DNA from: Sphingomonas xinjiangensis
Lineage (GTDB): Bacteria > Pseudomonadota > Alphaproteobacteria > Sphingomonadales > Sphingomonadaceae
Assembly (NCBI RefSeq): GCF_014199255.1
Contig: NZ_JACIJF010000021.1
Coordinates: 1 to 40,503, forward strand
DNA: 40,503 nt
Direction of reading: 5' to 3'
Positions 8,856-15,876 of this stretch are shown here, one piece after another. Below the pieces are notes generated by a model that was not told the DNA's origin, ran no database searches, and worked only from the letters and a program-made list of their open reading frames with translations. A program made the translations under genes and the position numbers. Numbering within the stretch: position 1 is the stretch's first letter; each line of letters starts with the position of its first letter.

Positions 8856-9178
8856 TAGTACACCTGGATCGTAAGGTTCCGCGCTTGATACCTTCGGTAG
8901 CGATTGCCTCTGTCAGCCTTCGTGGCCGAGACAGCCTCGCCAATCAGCTTCCACCAAATCCCGTTCGGGGGCGGGCAGAAGCACACCGCGACCCTTGGTC
9001 TCCAGCGTTTCAGCAAGCCCCTTTACTATCATGAAACTCGCTCATCTTACTGAATCTCCAGATTGCAATGCAAAGTTTCATAGCAACCGGGAGCGCGATG
9101 GACGAGGCGACGACCACGACAGATAGTTCATAGGGTCAAGATTTAATCGGCCGGGGAGCGCGCCGCCTGCAAGGCTAG
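8856..9178. other. Gene-poor stretch
   Basis: Only short, overlapping open frames on both strands, none with a recognisable motif or a good ribosome site. It is probably decayed sequence continuous with the pseudogenes before it. Confidence 0.4.
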
Positions 9179-9772
9179 TTGGGCCGGTCATTGTACGCGA
9201 CGTCGTTGAGGAAGCGCAACAAAGGTGACGATGAACGTCTTAGCGGGAGCAGCAGCAAAAAGGTGCCTAACGAAGTGTTAACCTGGAACTGGTGTGGTGA
9301 TCTGGAATTGATGCTGCGAATGTACGCAGCGTTTGGAGAGGAACATATCATGTCGGCCATCGGAGGAATCATTGCCGATCCAGACATGCTGGAGTGGGAC
9401 GAAAGTTCCTACTACGGTTCGTTTCGGATCTTCAACGATACTGAAGAAGGCTACGAGCTTCGATGCGTGGTCTGGTGCAATGATAGCTCCGGGCAGATCA
9501 TCGGGCATAACTTTGACTACACTCGCGCGAGCACGTGCAGCTGGTGGACGGCTGACGAAGCTGCTTCGCCCGAGGAATGTCTCCGCTCAGTCGCGCCTCG
9601 CTCGCGAGAGCAGGCCGCTCGGGCGGTCGAGCGTTTCAGGACAGCAACGTATGAGGGCCTTAAAGACGGCACGATTGCACTTCCTGAACGTCGTGGCCGG
9701 CCTGCTCCATTGCATGCCCCGGAGGTTCTGATGCGGAAAAGCCTGCAGCTGCTAACGCTCGCAGCACAATGA
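9179..9772 (+). CDS. Hypothetical protein, uncertain start
   Basis: An open frame of 197 codons. The first possible start is a TTG at 9179; an internal ATG at 9311 gives 153 residues and may be the true start. The protein-like core has acidic, aromatic-rich segments (DPDMLEWDESSYYGSFRIF, GYELRCVVWCNDSSGQ) and a helical, charged C-terminus. No signal peptide or membrane segment is seen, and I do not recognise the family. The lack of a convincing ribosome site and the decayed surroundings leave open that this is a degrading gene. Confidence 0.45.
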   Translation: MGRSLYATSLRKRNKGDDERLSGSSSKKVPNEVLTWNWCGDLELMLRMYAAFGEEHIMSAIGGIIADPDMLEWDESSYYGSFRIFNDTEEGYELRCVVWCNDSSGQIIGHNFDYTRASTCSWWTADEAASPEECLRSVAPRSREQAARAVERFRTATYEGLKDGTIALPERRGRPAPLHAPEVLMRKSLQLLTLAAQ

Positions 9773-9779
9773 CAAGCGC

Positions 9780-9982
9780 CTAGCGCTTGGGCTCATCGAG
9801 TTGCATCATCACCTTCATCAGCGCTACACAGCGGTCGAAACTCACTCGATCTGCGTCCACCGAGAGCCGTTTAAGGTGCGCCAACGCTAATCGGGCCATT
9901 CCGGCCCATTGGCCGTGCGGTAATTAACGGCATCTGTAAACAGCTCCGCCTCAGGACTGCTTCGAATGCGCTTCTTCGCCAT
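9780..9982 (-). pseudogene. Small conserved-looking gene split by a frameshift
   Basis: On the minus strand, an ATG at 9982 with an AAGGA ribosome site opens MAKKRIRSSPEAELF and continues to NGPEWPD, then stops at 9887. An overlapping frame from 9899 continues MARLALAHLKRLSVDADRV and ends MMQLDEPKR at 9780. Joined by one frameshift near 9900 they make a sensible protein of about 70 residues (charged, helical). Either the gene is broken or the two pieces are translationally coupled. No family is recognised. Confidence 0.5.
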
Positions 9983-10638
9983 AGAATCCTTTTTCAGGTG
10001 CAGGAGCTCAATTAGGCTATCTGCATTGAGCATTGTTGTAAGACTGCTATCCACCTCACTTAAGCGCTTCTATTGCTGAAGCTCGGGGTAAGTAGCTCAA
10101 ACCGCGTGTCGCCGAGGACCCTGCAGCAAAGGCGTTGCTGCCTTCTAATTCGTAGAGCCGTCATTTCCTGCGCGATCTCTGCGCGCTCACGAGGAGCCGC
10201 GGCGTGACGGCAGCGATGATGAACCGCTTATGCGCCTCAATCAGGTCATGTGCTCGCCAGTGGTCTCGCAGGACGAGATCAGGCCTAAATTCATTTGCGC
10301 GTTTTAGTCGCCGCGCGGCGCGCCGCGAGGCTCTTGAACAGGATATCAGCTGCTTTGGCACCGCTGCCCTCGATGAGTAGGCTGCTTGGTCGTCCATTTT
10401 TTTTCTTTAGCTGATCGCCCGTACAAGCCTTCAACGCTTACTTACGTCTATTCCCCACAAAAGTCAGTAGCTCGCCTGGATCATCTGCCGCTGGAGGACC
10501 GTGACCTGGCCAAAGCTCCTGCCAAAGGATGTCAGCCAAGAATCCTCTCGTTGGCAGGTGCCAGGCCGAGGATACACCTCGAAACGGCAACCATTTCGCT
10601 CCAACGGGGTTGGCCCGGTTCAAGCAAGGGAGCGAAAC
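9983..10638. other. Long stretch without a supported gene
   Basis: Contains a 78-codon minus-strand frame (10161-10397, Arg-rich, containing EFRPDLVLRDHW) that could be a gene fragment but has no recognisable motif. Frames further on overlap one another in both strands. Nothing else could be supported. Confidence 0.35.
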
Positions 10639-10851
10639 ATGGCGAAGACACTGGCACAGTTCACCATCACGCCATCTGGAGATGCCGAGTACAGGCTGCA
10701 TCTCGAAGACGACGAAGGCGAAACTCTGGAATTCACGGCGCAGTATGACCAGCTTGATCTCATCGTCGACGCCATTAATGAGCAGCTCAACAACGATGAG
10801 GGGGATGCGCTTGCCGTCGACGCTGACGAAGCGGACGAGAATGAAGTCTGA
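10639..10851 (+). CDS. Small acidic hypothetical protein
   Basis: Encodes 70 residues from the ATG at 10639, which has AGGGAG 6 bases upstream; the open frame extends further 5' but without such a site. The sequence alternates beta strands (TLAQFTITPSGDAEYRLHL) with an acidic helix (YDQLDLIVDAINEQL) and ends in a strongly acidic tail. It should be cytoplasmic. I cannot name a family. Good ribosome site and clean codon pattern make it a real gene despite the decayed surroundings. Confidence 0.65.
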   Translation: MAKTLAQFTITPSGDAEYRLHLEDDEGETLEFTAQYDQLDLIVDAINEQLNNDEGDALAVDADEADENEV

Positions 10852-11645
10852 CAATCGCAGCCTTTCGAGGCTTTGAACGCCGCGCGGAGCCAGCAACCGA
10901 GCGTGTTTCGCGACGGTCGCTGCGCTCTGCAATCTTCGAAAGACTAGCTGGGTAGATCGCTTGGGGTGTTCAGGAATTCCGGTCTTCATCTTCCCAGCCC
11001 TGGCCAGCTGCTCTACCGCCGCCGCCGCCGCTGAGGACCGGCTGTAGTTGATTCGTCAGCTGGGCAAACCGGATGCAATCTGTGCGGAGCATCAAAAGCT
11101 CGCGACAGCTTACCTCGAGACAAGAATGTTGGACCGGTTTAAGGCTGTGAGAGGTGAGGCTGACCGGTCGTGCCTCAAGGCACAAGCGCAGCATCCCAGG
11201 TCCACAGCCGAAAAGAAATCGGCAGCGGCCTACCAATAGCGCTCCCGAGCTGAGGGCCGGACCTCCGGAAGAGAGCGAACGCCTTGCAACACACTGCAGG
11301 GCGGAGCGGTCGACGTACTGAGTCATCAACGCTCGATTGGTTCGAATATCGATCAGATCTGCAAGGCCGTGCGGGCGAAGGTCAGCAGATGGTTGGGCTG
11401 CCTACCAAGCTGATTGACTGGCGTCACGAACTCGAAGCTCGCAGGCCGGAACGCAACATTGCTAGAGCGTACAAAATCGGTGCCTCCGCAGATCTGTTCG
11501 AACACTGAGTGGCGGAGCTTGCATCGCGCCGTGTTGCCGCCAAAGGTTTTGCCCGAACGTGCTTGTGATAGCGGTGGGGCAGCACCCAAGCTTATGGATC
11601 GAACGGTCGCCCGTCGAGCAAGTTCGCCACGGCACTTGGCACTTG
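10852..11645. other. Gene-poor stretch next to an IS remnant
   Basis: Open frames here overlap on both strands and none shows a known motif. A run of CCG triplets lies near 11017-11031. The part from about 11410 to 11645 may be further decayed insertion-sequence DNA, because it continues the minus-strand frame that neighbours the transposase fragment. Confidence 0.35.
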
Positions 11646-11846
11646 CTACGTGGCAGTCAAGGGGCGGCCGACGCGAAACACATGCAGCATACCGTTCAAG
11701 AACCGCCGGTTGTCGTGCGATGGCCGAGCCTTGCGGCCGCGCTCCGACGGCAGCAGCACCCCGATGATCGACCATTCCTCGTCCGACAGATTACCTCGAT
11801 CCAAGCCCGCTTCCAAAAGCAAGTCTTGAATCAGAGATCAGCCTGA
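11646..11846 (-). mobile_element. IS5-family transposase, N-terminal remnant
   Basis: The minus strand reads GLDRGNLSDEEWSIIGVLLP, then SERGRKARPSHDNRRFLNG and MLHVFRVG before a TAG at 11646-11648. This is the conserved N-terminal block (L-S-D-x-E-W, L-P-x-x-R-G-R, D-N-R-x-x-L-N-G) of IS5/IS427-type transposases. After VG the protein match is lost, and the catalytic DDE part is not recognisable. No clean terminal inverted repeats are seen. The element is therefore a dead fragment. Confidence 0.75.
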
Positions 11847-12371
11847 TTGGGAGTCCACTATGTCAACAGGGCCTAAGCTCAACTCAGACCTGCGCCACGG
11901 GGATGTGTCACGTCCCTTCATAGGGGTCGCCATAGGGACACAAGCATATGCTGCTTGTGGTGAGAACCAAACCCACGACCTCGGCCTTATCAAGAATTAA
12001 GCCAACGCCCGCTGTCCGAGGGTTCGGCTTCAGCTGCTACGACCAGTAACGGGGCGCGTAGCTGCCAGTTATGAGCTTCATGAACAAGCGTCCGCTTACC
12101 TCGCTTCAGCACCCGTGAGCGGACGGGCCGTTTTCCACGCGACCCCGACGTCTGACCTGCAGAGCCCTAACCTGAATGGACGGTAGCTAACGAGAAGCAG
12201 GGAGGGGCAGCTACTTGCGCCTAGCTGCCGACGCGGACCGGGATGCGGTCGTAAAGTGCTTGCACGTCGGATATCGCAGGGTCGTTTAATCAAAGACAGC
12301 GCTCGATTCGTCGCAGCATGCTCGGCAAGTTTTGCTTCACGCAGTCGACGGCGACGTTAGGTAGCGTCGCA
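11847..12371. other. Intergenic stretch holding a TCCGCT palindrome
   Basis: No gene is supported. The region between the IS remnant and the serine hydrolase contains the palindrome at 12089-12125 and otherwise only short, motif-free frames. Confidence 0.4.
12089..12125. repeat. Palindrome with CGTCCGCT / AGCGGACG arms
   Basis: Perfect 8-bp arms CGTCCGCT (12089-12096) and AGCGGACG (12118-12125) flank 21 bases. Similar half-sites (GTCCG, AGCGGAC) occur near 139-147 and between 1080 and 1250, which suggests a degenerate dispersed palindrome family. Confidence 0.5.
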
Positions 12372-13478
12372 ATGACGATCAGCACGTTCACGCCACCATC
12401 GCAGCAACTCCTGTCGGTTGCTCTCAAGGGTTCCCTAGGTTTCGTTCCCTTCGTACTCGCGTCTGCGATCCCTGCCGAGGTCACGCCTTCGCACTTCCTG
12501 GCTTTGTCGAGGGCGCCGGTGGAAAGGGGAACTGGAACATCGCTCCTACGTTCGGAGCCCCCCGCGAGGCTGCTTAACGCCATTCAGGCACTGGGCGGGA
12601 GCTTCAATGGGCAGATAGCCATATCAGTTCGCGACGTCGACGAAGGCTGGGTAATCGCCTGGAATGGTGACAAGGCGCACCCGCAGCAAAGCGTCAGCAA
12701 ACTTTGGGTCGCTATAGCGGTGATGAGAGACGTGGACTCGGGACGCCTTTCGCTAAGCGATGGAGTGACCCTCCGCCGGACCGACCTGACGGTGTTTCAT
12801 CAGCCGATCCGCGCGCTGATAGGCAAGAATGGCTACAAGACGACGATCAACGAGCTGCTTCGCTGCGCGATGACGCAGAGCGACAACACCTGCAATGACT
12901 TCCTGCTCCGCAAGGTGGGCGGTCCAAGTGCTATACGGCGCATGCTCGCCAGCAAGGGCATCAATGGCGTTAGGTTCGGACCTGGAGAGCGCGAGCTCCA
13001 GGCACGTACCGCTGGTTTGAAGTGGCGGCCTGAATGGGCAGGCGGAGGCGGGTTTCTCAGGGCTAGAGCGGCGATGACCTACCAGGCACGCAATAAGGCT
13101 ATGCGACGGTACCTTGCGAACCCGGACGACGGAGCCTCAGCGAACGGGGTGACCCTGGGGATCTCGCTGCTCGCGCGAGGAAAGCTACTGTCTGCTTCCT
13201 CTACGCGCTCTTTGCTGACGCTGATGAGGGCCAGCAAGACTGGCGCGCTTCGCCTGAAGTCGGGACTGCGGACAGGCTGGACGATCGCGCACAAGACTGG
13301 AACAGGGCAGGAACTCGGCAACCTAGCCACCGGCTACAACGACGTTGCTCTACTCGTAGCACCCGACGGCCACCGCTATGCAGTGGCGGCAATGATCGCC
13401 AGCACGCGTGAGCCGATCCCGGCGCGTATGCGAGTGATGGGCGACATCACAAGGGCAGTTGTGCGTTTCACCGGGTAA
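12372..13478 (+). CDS. Class A beta-lactamase-like serine hydrolase
   Basis: Encodes about 368 residues from the ATG at 12372 (MTISTFTPPSQQ), followed by a hydrophobic export segment; an ATG at 12318 is possible. The active-site motifs of class A enzymes are in order: S-x-x-K in SVSKLW, S-D-N in SDNTCND, and K-T-G in HKTGTGQ. Counting from SDN as 130-132, GERELQ puts Glu at position 166, with Gln instead of the usual Asn at 170. An extra segment of about 30 residues precedes KTG. It should act in the periplasm on beta-lactams or related acyl substrates. Whether it gives resistance cannot be judged. Confidence 0.8.
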   Translation: MTISTFTPPSQQLLSVALKGSLGFVPFVLASAIPAEVTPSHFLALSRAPVERGTGTSLLRSEPPARLLNAIQALGGSFNGQIAISVRDVDEGWVIAWNGDKAHPQQSVSKLWVAIAVMRDVDSGRLSLSDGVTLRRTDLTVFHQPIRALIGKNGYKTTINELLRCAMTQSDNTCNDFLLRKVGGPSAIRRMLASKGINGVRFGPGERELQARTAGLKWRPEWAGGGGFLRARAAMTYQARNKAMRRYLANPDDGASANGVTLGISLLARGKLLSASSTRSLLTLMRASKTGALRLKSGLRTGWTIAHKTGTGQELGNLATGYNDVALLVAPDGHRYAVAAMIASTREPIPARMRVMGDITRAVVRFTG

Positions 13479-13645
13479 CCTGCGCTTGCGTGGTCAGCCA
13501 GCGCAGCATGCACGCATGGGGAGACTTCTGGCGAGGTCTTAGCGGAGCGGGGCGGTAGACCAACGCGCCAGCGTGATTGCGCCGGCTCGCGCTGCGCAAT
13601 GGGTCGTCGAAGTGCCTGCAGGTCAGGTAAGCAATCGGCAGGAAC

Positions 13646-13677
13646 CTAGAAGCGCGAAAGCCGCTCTAGAAGCGCGA
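13646..13677 (+). repeat. 12-bp direct repeat, period 20
   Basis: CTAGAAGCGCGA occurs at 13646-13657 and again at 13666-13677. Only two copies are present, in the 235-base gap between the hydrolase and the DUF2809 gene. It could be a protein-binding pair or chance. Confidence 0.35.
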
Positions 13678-13713
13678 CCACAGGGCGCTCAGCTGCCTCG
13701 CCTAAAACTCAGT

Positions 13714-14166
13714 TCAGAGCCTTCTACGCCGCCTGAGAAGGTGCTCCAGAATCAGAACGCCTCCAGCACCGGTGGAATAGGCTAGGAAGTCCCGGGGATC
13801 GAAGCCGGTGCCCAGCACTGCCCTGGCCACAGGATTTCGTCCAAGACCGATTACCTCAACGAAACGGTACAACTGTAAGACCTCAATGACGAAGGCCGTG
13901 GCGAGAGCGTAGAGCACTGCAGGGATCAAAGCCAAACGCGTCGCGCCGCGGATGACTAGGTACACCAGCACGACGGCCAAGCTGTCACCAGCGTATGGGC
14001 GTATAATCGAGTCATCGAGAATGAGGGCGATCGCAGCCTCAATGATCAGGAGCAGCGCGGCACCGAGCACATATCCGGGCCGTTGCCGAGAAACCGGTAG
14101 CTGCAGCTCCTCAGCGCGTTCGGAGATTGGCGGAGGCGCATAAGGCTGCGGATGCGGGTTAGGCAT
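13714..14166 (-). CDS. DUF2809-type membrane protein
   Basis: Encodes 150 residues with four hydrophobic segments (GYVLGAALLLIIEAAIALIL; AVVLVYLVIRG; ALIPAVLYALATAFVIEVLQ; and a C-terminal GAGGVLILEHLL). The pattern F-V-I-E-x-x-Q near the third helix, followed by a stretch ending DPRDFLAYSTGAG, matches the DUF2809 family of small inner-membrane proteins of unknown function. The C-terminus is Arg-rich (cytosolic side). The start lies 10 bases after the stop of the RepC-N-like gene, so the two probably form one transcript. No role is assigned. Confidence 0.75.
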   Translation of the reverse strand: MPNPHPQPYAPPPISERAEELQLPVSRQRPGYVLGAALLLIIEAAIALILDDSIIRPYAGDSLAVVLVYLVIRGATRLALIPAVLYALATAFVIEVLQLYRFVEVIGLGRNPVARAVLGTGFDPRDFLAYSTGAGGVLILEHLLRRRRRL

Positions 14167-14175
14167 AGTCGAGAC

Positions 14176-14625
14176 CTACCAGCACCACATGCAGTTTAGA
14201 TGCAGGACCTGCCTTCCTTCGCGCGATGGCGCAAATGCGCAACCTGAACATGGGGTAATTGCGGGAGCGAGTCCCAGGTTGCGGAGCTGCCGCAGTCGAG
14301 CCTTGATGGCTCCTTCGGTGACGCCGGCAAGCTCGGCAAGCGTGTAGTTGCTCGGCCATGCGAGAGGTCGCGCGTCGCCTTTGTAGTCGCCCGGACGAGT
14401 GAAGCTGATGAGGTGCTTCAACGTTTCAAGCGCGCAGGCACTGAGGCCAACGGCGGTCTTGGCTCCGTCGAGCACACGGTAGAGATCATTCCGATCAATG
14501 TCGCCCGCCTCCGGCAGGCGCAACGCAAGTTCGCGCTCGATATGTCGCGCCAGCGCCGAGATTGGGCGGGCCCCGGTTCGCCCCGTGAAGGCGTTCTGGG
14601 TATAGGTCATCCTTCGACACTCCAT
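14176..14625 (-). CDS. RepC N-terminal-like winged-helix protein
   Basis: Encodes 149 residues (or 144 from the second ATG at 14610). Residues about 50-115 read GLSACALETLKHLISF, then RPLAWPSNYTLAELAGVTEG and AIKARLRQLRNLGL. This is the layout of the DNA-binding N-terminal domain of RepC plasmid initiators (two helices, W/FPSN motif, recognition helix, wing). RepC proteins have about 400 residues, so this is either a truncated initiator or a small stand-alone relative. The C-terminus holds three cysteines (PCSGCAF, LNCMWCW). A candidate antisense RNA lies upstream on the opposite strand, as ctRNA does in repABC plasmids. The call is from fold pattern only. Confidence 0.55.
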   Translation of the reverse strand: MECRRMTYTQNAFTGRTGARPISALARHIERELALRLPEAGDIDRNDLYRVLDGAKTAVGLSACALETLKHLISFTRPGDYKGDARPLAWPSNYTLAELAGVTEGAIKARLRQLRNLGLAPAITPCSGCAFAPSREGRQVLHLNCMWCW

Positions 14626-14677
14626 TTTCGGAGGCCGTCACCAGGCATAAGGAAGGCGTGGCGCGAGGCGCGCGATC

Positions 14678-14706
14678 TTGAACGGGGCTGGGGATGGTGC
14701 TACCTA
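14678..14706 (+). promoter_or_regulatory. Candidate promoter of the opposed structured RNA
   Basis: TTGAAC (14678-14683) and TACCTA (14701-14706) are separated by exactly 17 bases, the optimum for a sigma-70 promoter. The -35 box matches well; the -10 box is weak. Transcription would start near 14712, at the first hairpin. Confidence 0.4.
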
Positions 14707-14709
14707 AGA

Positions 14710-14793
14710 CTACGTTCGACGTAGGCCTCACGCTTGCCGGCGTGTGGTAGCGGTTCTCCGCAGGGTGCCCGGCCTCGTGCCGGGCATTCTTTT
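14710..14793 (+). ncRNA. Candidate four-hairpin small RNA opposite the repC-like leader
   Basis: Four hairpins follow one another without an open frame. CTACGT-TCG-ACGTAG is at 14710-14724. CACGC/GCGTG with flanking CC/GG is at 14726-14747. GCGG-TTCT-CCGC is at 14750-14761. A strong terminator stem is at 14766-14786, followed by TTCTTTT. A promoter-like pair lies just upstream. The locus sits 85-168 bases upstream of the RepC-N-like start on the opposite strand, the arrangement known for the ctRNA that limits repABC plasmid copy number. Identity as an RNA gene is inference. Confidence 0.5.
14766..14793 (+). terminator. Intrinsic terminator
   Basis: TGCCCGGC (14766-14773), a 5-base loop, and GCCGGGCA (14779-14786) form an 8-bp GC-rich stem followed by TTCTTTT (14787-14793). 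No plus-strand protein gene precedes it, which supports a short non-coding transcript. Confidence 0.75.
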
Positions 14794-14892
14794 ATGTGGT
14801 CACCGCACGCTCCCTGTTCGGCATCGATTCTCATCGAACCCGCCGTGGAACCAGAAACATGGAAGGGGGAGGTTCGGGCAAGGCGGCTGACT

Positions 14893-14944
14893 CGTGCTTT
14901 ACCGAACGAAAGGCCCCTTAATTTTCGTGCTTTACCGCACGAAA
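14893..14944. repeat. Paired CGTGCTTTACCG elements, one a perfect palindrome
   Basis: CGTGCTTTACCGAACGAAA (14893-14911) and CGTGCTTTACCGCACGAAA (14926-14944) differ at one base and start 33 bases apart. The second, with three more bases upstream, is a perfect TTTCGTGC-TTTACC-GCACGAAA palindrome (14923-14944). Such paired sites are typical of operators, partition sites or origin iterons. Which of these applies cannot be told from sequence. Confidence 0.55.
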
Positions 14945-14969
14945 CCAGAGAAGGGCGCGGCGCAGCGGG

Positions 14970-15318
14970 TCAAGCCAGCCAAAGGCCCAGTTGTTCAGAC
15001 CCCTTCTGCAGATCAAGCCAGTTGTCTGCATCTTCAAGCCGTGGCGACATAGTCACGATTAACCACTGACGGTCGTCGGGGTCAGGCCAGCGACGGATAT
15101 TGCCGAGCGCCTCGATATTCTCGATGGGGCGCAAGGCAGTTGTCGTTAATCCGGCACTCAGACCACGCCGCTGGGAGACCGCAAGAGCCCGCTGTTCGCG
15201 CGTGGCGCCATACAATTCGACGATCATGTCCCAGCTGGGATCATATAATCGAACTCCCGAGAACCTCGCCGCGCGTCGTCGTCGACCCGCCAACACCTCC
15301 TTCGCGGTGACGAGCGAC
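14970..15318 (-). pseudogene. Winged-helix (MarR-like) regulator remnant
   Basis: The minus strand reads AGRRRRAARFSGVRLYDPSWD, then MIVELYGATREQRALAVSQ, GLTTTALRPIENIEALGNI and RRWPDPDDRQWLIVTMSPR, ending QLGLWLA. The helix-turn-helix pattern and the D-P-x-D-R wing resemble MarR-type DNA-binding proteins with an N-terminal Arg-rich helix. No proper start codon is seen. The open frame continues upstream only through out-of-frame GAF-domain sequence, so the gene seems fused to or truncated by its neighbour. It may be a broken regulator. Confidence 0.5.
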
Positions 15319-15570
15319 GATCCTCGTCCCCCTGATCCGGGACGCAAGCGCGCCGACGACGCCGGGCTGCCAACCGACGCTCGCCCGAACGAACAGCGTC
15401 TGGCTGTTCGCTTCGATCTCCATGACCTTGGCGAGGTCGGTGCCGAGCGCATCGCCGAACAACCGACAAGCCTCCATCAGCACGGCATCAAGGTCGTCGC
15501 TCTGCTGGCCAAAGTCACCGAAATCGGCGAGAAGCCGCTGTCGCCGCACCATTTGCTTAAGATCAGCCAT
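15300..15570 (-). pseudogene. GAF-domain sensor fragment
   Basis: From an ATG at 15570 the minus strand reads MADLKQMVRRQRLLADFGDF, then DDLDAVLMEACRLFGDALG, TDLAKVMEIEANSQTLFVRA and SVGWQPGVVG. This is the first half of a GAF domain as found at the N-terminus of sensor kinases in this group. After about 100 residues the frame degenerates into low-complexity sequence, and no kinase follows. It is therefore a truncated sensor, joined out of frame to the winged-helix remnant. Confidence 0.55.
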
Positions 15571-15876
15571 GTTGTCCGCCCCACAGTTAAGCTCACCGAT
15601 AGCCGCTGTAGCCGCCCGGGACACGAGGCGTTAGACAATTGGCGGTTAGCAATGTCCCCGCGCTCGAGTCCGGACGGTTTCAGTCGGATCGAAATACGGA
15701 CGGCAACTGAACGGTATTAGGAAAGACGTGTAAACACGGAACGTCCTGATTGCTCAGGCGCTTCCTGTCAGAGCGTGTGACGGACGACTGCTTTGTCACA
15801 ACACAGGCGACCATGCGTCAAGACATGGTAGCAGCCGTACGAGCTGCCGAATTCCCCATCTGACAGGAACCACAGC

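Noticed and set aside
8828..9034. 60-68 codon frames on both strands
   Set aside because: Overlapping each other, no motif, and surrounded by pseudogenes.
10161..10397. 78-codon Arg-rich minus-strand frame as a gene
   Set aside because: No ribosome site, motif or domain; kept only as a note in the gene-poor stretch.
14710..14730. tRNA T-arm-like GTTCGAC sequence
   Set aside because: The stem and loop lengths do not fit a T-arm, and no acceptor stem or anticodon arm surrounds it.
15769..15799. TGTGAC...GTCACA pair upstream of the Tat-type SDR as a Crp site
   Set aside because: The spacer is 13 bases rather than 4-6, so the geometry does not fit a Crp site.
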